Shown one piece after another: positions 46,057 through 54,991 of a DNA stretch of 64,000 nucleotides; within the stretch, counting starts at the first letter, position 1; each line of letters begins with the position of its first letter. The stretch is from Saprospirales bacterium. Lineage in GTDB: Bacteria > Bacteroidota > Bacteroidia > Chitinophagales > Saprospiraceae. A program made the translations under genes and the position numbers. Location of the stretch: assembly GCA_007695035.1 (NCBI GenBank), contig REEO01000037.1, forward strand, positions 1 through 64,000, in the 5' to 3' direction. Under the pieces are notes generated by a model. It ran no database searches. It was given only the letters and a program-made list of their open reading frames with translations, and was not told the origin of the DNA.

Positions 46057-47022
46057 TTACTTCTTCCTCTCGGTCACAAACATAACCAGAGTTTCTAAAG
46101 ATTCGCGATAGGTGCTTTCCGGAAAAGTGTGGAGAAGGTCAAGTGCTTCTGACCGGTATTGCAGCATTATTTCACGGGCATAATTCAATCCTCCGTTCTC
46201 TGTCACGAGATCGATTACCTCATTGACTTTTTTACTGTCACTTCCATAGTGCTTTACTACCCTGATTATCCGCTTTTTGGTTTTTCTGTCCACTTTGTTG
46301 AGGGTGTAGATTAGTGGCAGGGTCATTTTTTTCTCCTTGATGTCTATACCGGTGGGCTTGCCAATGGTGTCCTCTCCGTAGTCGAACAAATCATCCTTGA
46401 TTTGAAAGGCAATTCCTATTTTTTCTCCAAAGAATCGCATCCGCTCAATGTTTTCCTTTGAAGCTCCGGAGGCGGCAGCTCCGGCCTTACAAGCAGCGGC
46501 AATTAGGGACGCTGTTTTTTGGCGGATGATATCAAAGTACACCTCCTCGCTGATGTCCAGTCTTCTGGCTTTTTCTATTTGGAGAAGCTCTCCTTCGCTC
46601 ATGTTTTGGACCGCCTCCGAGAGAATTTGAAGTTGATCGTACTCCTGGTTTTTCAGGGCGATAAGCAGGCCCCTTGACAACAGGTAGTCGCCGACCAGTA
46701 CGGCAATTTTGTTTTTCCACAGTGCATTGATGGAAAAAAGGCCCCTGCGCTTCATACTGTCATCAACCACGTCATCGTGAACAAGGGAGGCGGTGTGCAA
46801 AAGTTCCACCATGGCAGCAGCAATGTAGCTGCGGTCATTGATTTTTCCCGCTATGGCTGAACAGAGAAAGACAAACATCGGACGTAGTTGTTTTCCCTTG
46901 CGCTTTACTATATAGTAGGTAATCCGGTCGAGGAGTGGGACCCGGCTTCTCATGCTCTCCCTGAACCGATTTTCAAATTCGGCGAGTTCTGACTTGATAG
47001 GTTTTTTGATCTTGCTAAGCAC
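46057..47022 (-). CDS. Polyprenyl diphosphate synthase, long-chain type
   Basis: 321 residues. First Asp-rich motif LVHDDVVDD (Asp83, Asp84, Asp87) followed by KRRG, and second motif QIKDDLFDYG; GKQLRPMF is the conserved Lys/Arg block. Ala78, five residues before the first motif, is small, as in octaprenyl/heptaprenyl synthases, so a long chain for the menaquinone tail is the likely product. This contrasts with Phe76 in the paralogue at 11766-12746. Own promoter at 47108-47115. Confidence 0.93.
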   Translation of the reverse strand: MLSKIKKPIKSELAEFENRFRESMRSRVPLLDRITYYIVKRKGKQLRPMFVFLCSAIAGKINDRSYIAAAMVELLHTASLVHDDVVDDSMKRRGLFSINALWKNKIAVLVGDYLLSRGLLIALKNQEYDQLQILSEAVQNMSEGELLQIEKARRLDISEEVYFDIIRQKTASLIAAACKAGAAASGASKENIERMRFFGEKIGIAFQIKDDLFDYGEDTIGKPTGIDIKEKKMTLPLIYTLNKVDRKTKKRIIRVVKHYGSDSKKVNEVIDLVTENGGLNYAREIMLQYRSEALDLLHTFPESTYRESLETLVMFVTERKK

Positions 47023-47107
47023 CCCTGGTAAGTTGATTTTGTTTGGTTTGGAACCTTACTGTATAACTGTATAACAGCCGAACCGTAAAAAGGTCTGAAA
47101 ACCGGCC

Positions 47108-47115
47108 CAAATTTA
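47108..47115 (-). promoter_or_regulatory. Minus-strand -7 element for the long-chain prenyl synthase
   Basis: Plus strand CAAATTTA reads TAAATTTG on the minus strand, an exact TAnnTTTG match, about 86 nt upstream of the ATG at 47022. Confidence 0.55.
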
Positions 47116-47248
47116 AGGCCCTCAATGGTATTTAAAGCATTAATCTCCAAAAAGGTCGCAGGTATTTTGTGGTTGGCCCCAATAAAAATTGGTCTATTAT
47201 GACCTTATCAGGGCGATTTGGTCACTGATTTTACTCTACATGAAAATT

Positions 47249-48607
47249 TTATCTCTGATCGTTGACTGCCAATTGATGTTGATCTATCTCCTGCAGGCTT
47301 TCTATAGCCTCTGCAACGGTAAAAATACTCCCGCAGACCAACACCAATTCTTCGCTCTTTGCCTTGTCAATTGCAGCGATACAGGCGTCTTTCACTGAAG
47401 GAAAGGCTTCCCCTGCCAACTGAAAAATTTTGGCATGGTTTTGTAAATCTTCGGCTGGCATTCCGCGTGGTATATCGGCTTTGGCAAAGTAGAAGGCAGC
47501 ATTTTTGGGAAAGAGACTCAGCAAGCCGTCAGGGTCTTTGTCATTCACCAGGCCGGTTACAATGTGAAGCTTGCGGTGATCTATATGCCTGAGTTCATCC
47601 ATTAACAATCGCATTCCATCGGCATTGTGAGCACTGTCGGCCAGCACCACCGGGTTCTTGCGCAGGATTTGCATTCGACCGTAAAAATTAGTTTTTCCCC
47701 TGACAGACCGCAGCCCATCTTCCACCTGCCGGTCGGTTATTTTCCAGCCATTTTTCCTCAGCTCCAAAACGGTGGCAAGGGAGGTATTTATGTTTTCGGC
47801 ATGCCAGCTCCCAGTGAGGTCGGTAACTGCCTGATTCAGCCACTTTTCCCCATGCAACCAAACGTCAATGCTGCTTTCCTCAAGTGACTTTCGGCTGCAT
47901 TTTGTTCTGAGATGTTCTTCTGCAAAAATCAATGGTGCGTTCTTATCAAAGGCCATTTTCTCGAATACCGGTTTTGTCTCTGGTTGGATTTTTCCTATGA
48001 CCACTGGTTTTTCCCGTTTGATTATTCCCGCTTTTTCAGCCGCAATTTTGGGAAGGGTGTCACCCAGGAAGTGGGTGTGATCAAAACCGATATTAGTGAT
48101 TGCTGCAATTTCAGGTATAATAATATTGGTTGAGTCAAGGCGTCCTCCAAGGCCTGTTTCGACTATTGCGATGTTGATTTCTGATCTGCTGAAATAGTCA
48201 AAGGCCATGGCTACACTTATCTCAAAAAATGAGGGTTTTAACCTGAGGGTGAGTTCCCTGATGCGGTGGACGAATTCACAAACAAATTCTTTTGAAACTG
48301 GTTGTCCATTGATTTTAATCCGTTCCCTGAAATCCAGGTAATGTGGTGAGGTGTAAAGTCCGGTCTTGTATCTTGCAGATTGAAGAATGGCAGAGGTGAT
48401 ATGGGCCACTGAGCCTTTACCATTGGTGCCGGCTATATGAATGGATTTAAACTTTCGCTCCGGTCTGCCAAGCGCTTCGGAAAGTTCATGAATGTTGTCG
48501 AGGTTAGTTTTAAAGGCTTTGGGACCCACGCGCTGAAACATCGGCAACTGGCTATACAGAAAGCGAATAGCATCCCGGTATTCGGCTTCAGTTTTTAAAT
48601 GGGACAT
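47249..48607 (-). CDS. folC: Folylpolyglutamate synthase / dihydrofolate synthase
   Basis: 452 residues, Mur-ligase fold. The P-loop IHIAGTNGKGSVAHI, YTSPHYLDFRERIKING and ETGLGGRLDSTN are the FolC signatures; DSAHNADGMRLLMDEL is the C-terminal domain motif. It adds glutamate to dihydropteroate or to folates. Lies 69 nt downstream of the M28 peptidase gene on the same strand and may be cotranscribed with it. Confidence 0.95.
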   Translation of the reverse strand: MSHLKTEAEYRDAIRFLYSQLPMFQRVGPKAFKTNLDNIHELSEALGRPERKFKSIHIAGTNGKGSVAHITSAILQSARYKTGLYTSPHYLDFRERIKINGQPVSKEFVCEFVHRIRELTLRLKPSFFEISVAMAFDYFSRSEINIAIVETGLGGRLDSTNIIIPEIAAITNIGFDHTHFLGDTLPKIAAEKAGIIKREKPVVIGKIQPETKPVFEKMAFDKNAPLIFAEEHLRTKCSRKSLEESSIDVWLHGEKWLNQAVTDLTGSWHAENINTSLATVLELRKNGWKITDRQVEDGLRSVRGKTNFYGRMQILRKNPVVLADSAHNADGMRLLMDELRHIDHRKLHIVTGLVNDKDPDGLLSLFPKNAAFYFAKADIPRGMPAEDLQNHAKIFQLAGEAFPSVKDACIAAIDKAKSEELVLVCGSIFTVAEAIESLQEIDQHQLAVNDQR

Positions 48608-48676
48608 TCGGGCTGGGCTTTGTTGGCTGAGTAATTAAATGGAGTTAAAGTGACCGGAAAATTTTTCATCCTCCTG

Positions 48677-49945
48677 TCAAAACTGCACCGTTGCTGTGTT
48701 GTTTTCTCCATCTCTTTTGTACTCTATCTCGGCCTTGTCTCCGGATTTAAAATCGCTCAGGGCCTCCATATAATCGTAAATGGTTTCAATTTTAAAGTCA
48801 CCGAGGCGCGTGATGATGTCTCCTCTTTGCAAACCTGCTTTTTCTGCGGGGCGATCGGTAGTGACCCCTTCGAGCTTCAACCCGCCACCGCTGTACATAT
48901 AGTCGGGAAGAACACCGAGACTCACGGTATATCTCGGAGCGGAGCGCGAATCTTCCTGGACGGTTTCTGAGAAAATAAGTTTGCCATCACCCTGCAATTC
49001 ACCAATGAGGTTAAATGCCATGGATCCTATTTCCAACATGCCGTTATAATTGATCTTGTCGGGAGTATCAGCCGGCCGGTGGTAGTCGTCGTGAAGACCG
49101 GTAAAGAAGTGAATGGCCGGTATTTCTTTAAGGTAGAATGATGTGTGGTCGGAACCACCGATTCCCGATTGTGAGAATGCCAGGTTGAGATTGGCGCGAT
49201 TGGCACGTTCCAGTCTTCTCTCCCAAATGGGGGATGTTCCTGTCCCGTTAATCATAAGATTTCTGTCCTCGTCAAGCCTACCCACCATATCAAAATTCAG
49301 CATGTAGGAGATTTCATCCATGCTACTGACCACAGTTGGGTTTTTGGTCCAGTAGCCGGAGCCCCACAACCCTTTTTCCTCCCCTGAAAAAGCAATGAAA
49401 ATATAATTGGTGGCTGTGTGGGCATTTTTCAACCGGTCTGCCAGATACAAAATCATAGCCACACCGCTGGCATTGTCATCAGCTCCGGGATGGATGGCTG
49501 AATCACCTCGATGGAGTGAGCCGTGTCCTCCCCAACCCAGGTGGTCATAGTGGGCCCCAATGACAACTGTATATTCTGCCTCGTGATTTATAAAGCCGAT
49601 CACATTTACACCTTCTATGGTTTCACCTTCCTCCGGCCGCGCATGGGGGTGAGGGAGTTGATTTCCTTCAAATTTTTGGTAAAAAGTACCCATATCTCCT
49701 CCGGGATCTAGCCCTATGGCTTCAAAGCGGTCCGAAATGTAAGCTGCAGCAAGTAGCTCTCCCTGGGTACCGGTCTCCCTGCCCTCCAGTTCATCAGATG
49801 CCAGGTATTCTATGTCAGCCTTGAAAAGCTCTCCGGGACTAAAGGCTTCCGTGGTTGGAATTGTTGCCGGAGTAGAGCATGCCTGAAAAAATATTATATA
49901 CCCAAACAGGGCAGCAATTGTCAAAAATCGGTAAAGTGGATTCAT
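48677..49945 (-). CDS. Lipoprotein M28-family metallopeptidase with C-terminal PDZ domain
   Basis: 422 residues. Signal with lipobox ending FFQAC, so lipid-anchored in the envelope. The catalytic domain (about 40-315) has all zinc-site motifs: GAHYDHLGWG, HPGADDNASGVAMIL, AFSGEEKGLWGS, NFDMVGRL and GGSDHTSFY. The last ~80 residues form a PDZ domain (GGLKLEGVTTDRPAEKAGLQRGDIITRLGDFKI). Such enzymes are aminopeptidases or carboxypeptidases that process exported peptides. Divergent from the propeller lipoprotein across only 51 bp. Confidence 0.94.
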   Translation of the reverse strand: MNPLYRFLTIAALFGYIIFFQACSTPATIPTTEAFSPGELFKADIEYLASDELEGRETGTQGELLAAAYISDRFEAIGLDPGGDMGTFYQKFEGNQLPHPHARPEEGETIEGVNVIGFINHEAEYTVVIGAHYDHLGWGGHGSLHRGDSAIHPGADDNASGVAMILYLADRLKNAHTATNYIFIAFSGEEKGLWGSGYWTKNPTVVSSMDEISYMLNFDMVGRLDEDRNLMINGTGTSPIWERRLERANRANLNLAFSQSGIGGSDHTSFYLKEIPAIHFFTGLHDDYHRPADTPDKINYNGMLEIGSMAFNLIGELQGDGKLIFSETVQEDSRSAPRYTVSLGVLPDYMYSGGGLKLEGVTTDRPAEKAGLQRGDIITRLGDFKIETIYDYMEALSDFKSGDKAEIEYKRDGENNTATVQF

Positions 49946-49970
49946 TCTTATGTTTTTTAGTAGTTAACAA

Positions 49971-49982
49971 CGTAAATTTACG
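49971..49982. promoter_or_regulatory. Palindrome in the 51-bp divergent M28/propeller promoter region
   Basis: Perfect 12-bp palindrome CGTAAATTTACG. Its core TAAATTTA is one base from TAnnTTTG on both strands, so it could be a shared promoter core or an operator serving both genes. It ends 14 nt before the ATG at 49997 and 25 nt from the one at 49945. Confidence 0.45.
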
Positions 49983-49996
49983 GCAAATTATAGATT

Positions 49997-51136
49997 ATGT
50001 ACTTCAAAGAGATTGTTTTCTTTCTGTCATTTGTATTATTATTTGGAGCTTGTCAGGAAGCAACCGAAGAGCAAGTGGATGATTCCCCCATTTGGATTCC
50101 CAATGCCAATGAGCACATTGATGAGAATGAAAAATTCTTTAAAAGCCTTCATCAAATGACTTTTGGCGGCTCCAACGCCGAGGCTTATTTCAGCTTTGCT
50201 GATGACCGCCTCGTTTTTCAGGCATCCAATGACGCCTGGGATGTTGAGTGTGACCAGATATTTTTGATGGACCTGACTGAAACCTATTCCAATGAGCACA
50301 TGCCACCAAGAATCAGTACAGGCCTGGGGCGTACCACCTGCTCTTATTTTCTGCCGGGTGATTCACTTATACTGTACTCATCAACTCATCTCGGTGGAGA
50401 CCCGTGTCCCCCACCTCCTGAGCGAGGTGGAGGTCAGTACATTTGGCCGATTTACAGGACCTTTGATATTTTTATTGCTGACCTCGAGGGCAATGTTGTA
50501 AACCAACTCACCGACAATCCGGGTTATGACGCGGAGGCTACGGTTTCTCCCAAAGGAGATAAAATTGTCTTCACAAGTTTCAGAGAAGATACCAGAGACC
50601 TCAATCTCTACACCATGGACCTTGACGGAGGTAATTTGAAGCAGATTACCCACGAGAGGGGATATCAGGGAGGTGCTTTTTTCTCTCCCGATGGATCGCA
50701 AATTGTCTTTCGCGGGTCCGCATTTACCACGGATGAGGAAGTAGAGCACTACAAGGAAATGTTGGGTCGGGATTTGGTTCAGCCCACCAAAATGGAGATT
50801 TTTGTAGTGGATGCTGATGGTTCAAATCTAAGGCAGGTGACCGATCTGGGTGGAGCCAATTGGGCCCCGTTTTTTCATCCATCTGGTGATAAGATCATAT
50901 TTTCTTCCAATCACCATACGGAGCGAGGCCACCCTTTCAATCTTTTCATGATCAATGTGGATGGCACGGGTTTGGAACAGATTACTTTTGGTGAAACATT
51001 TGAGTCATTTCCCATGTTCTCTCACAACGGAGATTATCTCGTCTTTTCGTCCTCCAGAAACAATATAGAGGGCACGAGAGATATTAATGTATTCATAGCA
51101 GAATGGGATCATGAAAGAGAAACAAGGGAAGATTGA
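49997..51136 (+). CDS. TolB-like beta-propeller lipoprotein (PD40/WD40-like repeats)
   Basis: 379 residues with a lipoprotein signal (lipobox LLFGAC). PD40-type repeats are clear from the middle on: AEATVSPKGDKIVFTSFRED..LNLYTMDLDGGNLKQIT, GAFFSPDGSQIVFRGS, FVVDADGSNLRQVTDLGGANWAPFFHPSGDKIIFSSN, FMINVDGTGLEQITFGETFESFPMFSHNGDYLVFSSSR. The blades resemble TolB, but there is no Tol-Pal neighbourhood; a scaffold or binding role in the envelope is likely. Its last 26 bases overlap the next gene. Confidence 0.9.
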   Translation: MYFKEIVFFLSFVLLFGACQEATEEQVDDSPIWIPNANEHIDENEKFFKSLHQMTFGGSNAEAYFSFADDRLVFQASNDAWDVECDQIFLMDLTETYSNEHMPPRISTGLGRTTCSYFLPGDSLILYSSTHLGGDPCPPPPERGGGQYIWPIYRTFDIFIADLEGNVVNQLTDNPGYDAEATVSPKGDKIVFTSFREDTRDLNLYTMDLDGGNLKQITHERGYQGGAFFSPDGSQIVFRGSAFTTDEEVEHYKEMLGRDLVQPTKMEIFVVDADGSNLRQVTDLGGANWAPFFHPSGDKIIFSSNHHTERGHPFNLFMINVDGTGLEQITFGETFESFPMFSHNGDYLVFSSSRNNIEGTRDINVFIAEWDHERETRED

Positions 51137-51707
51137 TTGCGGGACAGGGAAAAGCCAATTAGTTGACTCTAGCCAAATCCCAACTGGCGAGTCCGCAGAA
51201 GATCGCAGTCCGTCAGAAACATGTTCATTCCGCCCGGAAGTTACTGATCGAAAATCAGAAACGGAGGAAAATTTTAACTGGAGACCTGGAGATGTCAAGC
51301 GATGGTCGTTGGCTGGCCTCGGTGTGTTTTGCGTAGGTCTTGGTGCCCTGGGTACAGTTGTGCCGGGACTCCCGACAACTATTTTTGTTATCATAGCCGC
51401 ATGGAGTTTTTCAAAAAGCTGTCCCTGGCTGGAGCAAAGGTTGCTCAGAAACAAGATGTTCGGTCCATCTATGGAAATTATTGATGGGAAGCGCCCCTTT
51501 ACGCGAAGGGCCAGGATAATCGCCATGTCCATGATGTGGTTTTTTGGATCTACCAGTATTGCATTTCTATATTTTACCAATGCGACACCTAATTATGTCC
51601 TTTTGATCATCTTTCTCGCACTAATTGCAGGGACTGTTTCCATAGTGAAGTTCAATCCGAGATCAAAAGAAGTCCTCCAAACCAGTGAAGAGGAGAGAGC
51701 AGATTAA
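51111..51707 (+). CDS. DUF454 (YbaN-family) inner-membrane protein
   Basis: 198 residues. The conserved part (about 63-185) has three hydrophobic segments: LAGLGVFCVGLGALGTVVPGLPTTIFVIIAAWSFSKSCPWLE, then MSMMWFFGSTSIAFLYF and YVLLIIFLALIAGTVSIV, the DUF454 pattern with the hallmark PGLPTT and FGP motifs. The first ~60 residues are a charged, Ser/Glu-rich extension not seen in the short members (~125 residues). The start overlaps the previous gene by 26 bases; no later ATG precedes the conserved domain. Function unknown. Confidence 0.85.
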   Translation: MKEKQGKIDCGTGKSQLVDSSQIPTGESAEDRSPSETCSFRPEVTDRKSETEENFNWRPGDVKRWSLAGLGVFCVGLGALGTVVPGLPTTIFVIIAAWSFSKSCPWLEQRLLRNKMFGPSMEIIDGKRPFTRRARIIAMSMMWFFGSTSIAFLYFTNATPNYVLLIIFLALIAGTVSIVKFNPRSKEVLQTSEEERAD

Positions 51708-51769
51708 CATTTTTAAGAATATTTTATGCTCGTATATCCTGCCGACCATGCCAGTCTTTCATAGCTTTG

Positions 51770-51777
51770 TATATTTG
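51770..51777 (+). promoter_or_regulatory. -7 element before the DUF4249-like lipoprotein gene
   Basis: TATATTTG matches TAnnTTTG exactly, 25 nt before the ATG at 51803. Confidence 0.6.
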
Positions 51778-51802
51778 AGACAATACACTAATTTTAATCA
51801 CC

Positions 51803-52792
51803 ATGATTAAGCGCCTTTTTATTCTCGCCCTTGTTGCTGCTCTTATGCCTGCCTGCTCGAATGATTTTGAGTTGTTTGCGGATAAAGAGGACATTCCTGT
51901 AGTTTACGGATTGTTGTCAAAGTCAGAGGATACTCAGTTTGTGAGATTAGAGAGGGCCTTCCTTGATAAAGATCAAAGCGCGAGAGTAATTGCCGGAGAA
52001 CCGGATTCGGTTTTTTACAATGATGCTGTAGTTGAATTGGTGCACCTGCCTACCGGTGATCGATTTGAAATGGAGCGCATCAATGCTGCAGATATTGGAT
52101 TGCCGCGAGATGAAGGAGATTTTCCCACCGATCCCAATTACATTTACACCATGGATAGTGAGGTAATCAATCTTACAGGTGGAGATACGTACGGCATTGA
52201 AGTTAGAAGAGAAGGAGGTGATAATATCGCATACTCGGAAGCTTTAGTAATCGGGGATCTGCGTATTTTGACCCCCAGCGACCCGACTATACAACGACTC
52301 AATTATCAGGGAAGCAGCTCACAGCGAATTCGGTGGAGAGAGGCCAATGAAGTGGAGTTTTTCAATGTCCGACTCCGGTTTAACTATGAAGAACGATCTT
52401 CAGCAACAGGGGGCGAATGGGTACAAGATGAACTTTTATGGGTGGTCTCCAACAGAGTTCGAGCCAATACCGTAACCTTCGTTGGGGATGAATTTCTTCA
52501 GTTCATTGGCAATGCACTGGTCGAAGATCCTACTATCGACAGGAGGTTCCGGTCAATTGATATACGACTGGATGCTGTAGGATCAGAATTGGCAGCATAC
52601 ATCGACGTTGGACTTGCTAACCTGGGCATCACCTCCTCCAATGAAATTCCCCTTTACACCAATGTAGATGGAGGATTGGGTGTATTCAGTTCAACCAACT
52701 TCACAGAGGTTCAAGGATTTAATCTGACAAGCACAGCTATTGACAGTCTGCTCGATGGCAGATTTACAGAGCAATTGAACTTTATCCGCTGA
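51803..52792 (+). CDS. Putative lipoprotein, DUF4249-like
   Basis: 329 residues with a lipoprotein signal (LALVAALMPAC). After it comes DIPVVYGLLSKSEDTQFVRLERAFLDKDQSA, a beta-rich protein with GDTYGIEVRREGGDNIAYSEALVIGDLRIL, resembling the DUF4249 surface lipoproteins that often accompany TonB-dependent receptors in Bacteroidota. The family assignment rests on the general pattern and is tentative. Monocistronic by appearance, between the DUF454 gene and dnaK. No function can be proposed beyond an envelope location. Confidence 0.6.
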   Translation: MIKRLFILALVAALMPACSNDFELFADKEDIPVVYGLLSKSEDTQFVRLERAFLDKDQSARVIAGEPDSVFYNDAVVELVHLPTGDRFEMERINAADIGLPRDEGDFPTDPNYIYTMDSEVINLTGGDTYGIEVRREGGDNIAYSEALVIGDLRILTPSDPTIQRLNYQGSSSQRIRWREANEVEFFNVRLRFNYEERSSATGGEWVQDELLWVVSNRVRANTVTFVGDEFLQFIGNALVEDPTIDRRFRSIDIRLDAVGSELAAYIDVGLANLGITSSNEIPLYTNVDGGLGVFSSTNFTEVQGFNLTSTAIDSLLDGRFTEQLNFIR

Positions 52793-52846
52793 CCACTGCC
52801 TATTTGTCAGTTTTTCCTGCCAGATATCCTTCATTTACTCCCTAAA

Positions 52847-52870
52847 GTGTCACAAATTTCCACGTGGCAC
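52847..52870 (+). promoter_or_regulatory. Inverted repeat upstream of dnaK
   Basis: GTGTCAC (52847-52853) and GTGGCAC (52864-52870) can pair on RNA over seven positions with one G-U; spacer 10 nt. It lies 51 bp before the dnaK ATG. Neither a CIRCE element nor a TAnnTTTG match was found here, so it is only a candidate heat-shock control site. Confidence 0.35.
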
Positions 52871-52921
52871 AATGGTTGATTAGTTGGTGGTAAATTACTT
52901 TAAAGATACAAAATCAACATT

Positions 52922-54868
52922 ATGGGTAAAATAATAGGCATTGATCTTGGAACGACCAACTCCTGTGTGGCAGTTATGGAAGGTAACGAGCCACAGGTCA
53001 TTTCAAATGAAGAAGGAAGGAGAACCACTCCATCCATAGTCGCATTTATGGACAATGGAGATAGAAAAATAGGAGACCCTGCTAAGCGCCAGGCAATCAC
53101 CAATCCCGCTAAAACCATAGCTTCAATCAAACGATTTATGGGCGGAAGATACGGTGAAATGTCGGACGAAATTGACAATGTTTCCTACAAAATTGTAAAG
53201 GGGGACAACGATACAGTACGCGTTCAAATCGATGATCGCACTTACACACCTCAGGAAATTTCAGCCATGGTTCTTCAAAAAATGAAGAAGGTCGCTGAGG
53301 ACTTTTTGGGACAGGAAGTGACGGAAGCGGTGGTTACCGTACCTGCGTATTTCAATGACTCCCAGCGTCAGGCCACCAAGGAAGCCGGTGAAATTGCAGG
53401 ATTGACGGTAAAGCGGATAATCAACGAGCCAACAGCGGCAGCTTTGGCATATGGAATGGACAAAAAAGGCGAAGACCAAACCGTAGCAGTTTACGACCTC
53501 GGTGGTGGTACTTTCGATATCTCCATTCTCGAACTGGGAGATGGTGTTTTTGAAGTAAAATCTACGAATGGTGATACCCATCTCGGTGGTGATGACTTCG
53601 ACCGGGTATTGATCAATCACCTGGCTGACTCCTTCAAAGAGCAGGAGAACATCGACCTGACAAAGGATCCAATGGCTCTGCAGCGCTTGAAAGATGCTGC
53701 CGAAAAAGCCAAAATTGAGCTGTCCGCATCTACGGAGACGGAAGTAAATCTTCCCTATATAACTGCAGTCGATGGAGTACCCAAGCACCTCGTTCTCAAA
53801 ATAACGCGCTCGAAGTTTGAGCAACTGGCAGACCACCTGGTTGAGAAAACCCTCAAGCCATGTGAAATTGCCCTCAAGGATGCGGGATTGTCCAAAGGTG
53901 ATATTGACGAGGTGATTTTGGTAGGAGGATCTACGCGAATTCCGCGCATCCAATCTGCTGTGGAAGAGTTTTTTGGTAAAAAAGCGAATAAAACAGTTAA
54001 CCCGGATGAGGTGGTCGCTATCGGTGCTGCCATTCAGGGCGGTGTTTTGAGCGGTGATGTACAGGATGTACTTCTGCTTGATGTAAGTCCACTCTCGCTC
54101 GGTATTGAGACAATGGGTGGTGTCTATGATGTGATCATCGAGGCCAACTCTACCATCCCGGCCAAAAAATCTAAATTGTATTCAACTGCAGCCGACAATC
54201 AGGCCAGCGTGGAAATCCACGTTTTGCAGGGTGAACGCCCAATGGCACAGGACAACAGATCCGTAGGTCGTTTTATCCTTGATGGGATACCCCCGGCTCC
54301 GCGAGGAACTCCTCAGATTGAAGTGACCTTTGACATCGATGCAAACGGTATTTTGAACGTGAGTGCGAAAGACAAAGGCACCGGCAAGGAGCAGAATATC
54401 CGCATCGAGGCTTCTACAGGCTTGAGCAAGGACGAGATTGAAAAGATGAAGAATGAGGCCAAAGCCAATGCAGAGTCTGACAAAAAGGCCAAAGAGCGTA
54501 TCGAAAAGCTCAATTCAGCGGATACACTTGTTTTCCAAACTGAGAAGCAACTCAAGGAGTACGGAGATAAAATTCCCGCCGACAAGAAGAGTGCCATCGA
54601 AGCAGCTGTTGCCGAGGTGAAAGAAGCTCACAAAGCTCAGGACCTCGAGAAGTTGGACCCGGCTATGGAGAAACTGAACCAGGCGTGGTCTGCTGCAAGT
54701 CAGGATATTTACCAGGCCGCTCAGCAACAACAGCAGCAAGGTCAGGATCCCGCCGGTAATGGTGCCGGCCCGGAAGGAGGTGAATCCACCGCTGACGATT
54801 CCACAGGAGGTGACGATGTGACCGATGCGGAATACGAAGAAGTGGATGACAACAAAGACAATAAGTAA
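52922..54868 (+). CDS. dnaK: Molecular chaperone DnaK (Hsp70)
   Basis: 648 residues. The ATPase domain opens [17 protein letters not shown], with [34 protein letters not shown] and [12 protein letters not shown]; the substrate-binding domain includes [17 protein letters not shown] and GDNRSVGRF-like strands. The tail is Gln-rich then acidic, ending [14 protein letters not shown]. grpE and dnaJ are not adjacent. A strong terminator follows, so the gene stands alone. Confidence 0.98.
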   Translation: MGKIIGIDLGTTNSCVAVMEGNEPQVISNEEGRRTTPSIVAFMDNGDRKIGDPAKRQAITNPAKTIASIKRFMGGRYGEMSDEIDNVSYKIVKGDNDTVRVQIDDRTYTPQEISAMVLQKMKKVAEDFLGQEVTEAVVTVPAYFNDSQRQATKEAGEIAGLTVKRIINEPTAAALAYGMDKKGEDQTVAVYDLGGGTFDISILELGDGVFEVKSTNGDTHLGGDDFDRVLINHLADSFKEQENIDLTKDPMALQRLKDAAEKAKIELSASTETEVNLPYITAVDGVPKHLVLKITRSKFEQLADHLVEKTLKPCEIALKDAGLSKGDIDEVILVGGSTRIPRIQSAVEEFFGKKANKTVNPDEVVAIGAAIQGGVLSGDVQDVLLLDVSPLSLGIETMGGVYDVIIEANSTIPAKKSKLYSTAADNQASVEIHVLQGERPMAQDNRSVGRFILDGIPPAPRGTPQIEVTFDIDANGILNVSAKDKGTGKEQNIRIEASTGLSKDEIEKMKNEAKANAESDKKAKERIEKLNSADTLVFQTEKQLKEYGDKIPADKKSAIEAAVAEVKEAHKAQDLEKLDPAMEKLNQAWSAASQDIYQAAQQQQQQGQDPAGNGAGPEGGESTADDSTGGDDVTDAEYEEVDDNKDNK

Positions 54869-54891
54869 TAGCTAAGCTTGTTTTTGAGACT

Positions 54892-54920
54892 AAAAAGGGA
54901 ACCCGCGGGTTCCCTTTTTT
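54892..54920 (+). terminator. Intrinsic terminator of dnaK
   Basis: Perfect palindromic stem: AAAAAGGGAACCCG pairs with CGGGTTCCCTTTTT (54892-54919), ending in a T-run. 23 nt after the dnaK stop. The A-run on the 5' side makes it usable in both directions. Confidence 0.9.
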
Positions 54921-54991
54921 AATGCCCGGATGAATTCAGCGGTTTAGGCTGAGGCGCTAAACAAATAACAGATCACCTCCGTTTTTTTCAT

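Noticed and set aside
52793-52921. CIRCE heat-shock element before dnaK
   Set aside because: No TTAGCACTC-N9-GAGTGCTAA-like sequence is present.
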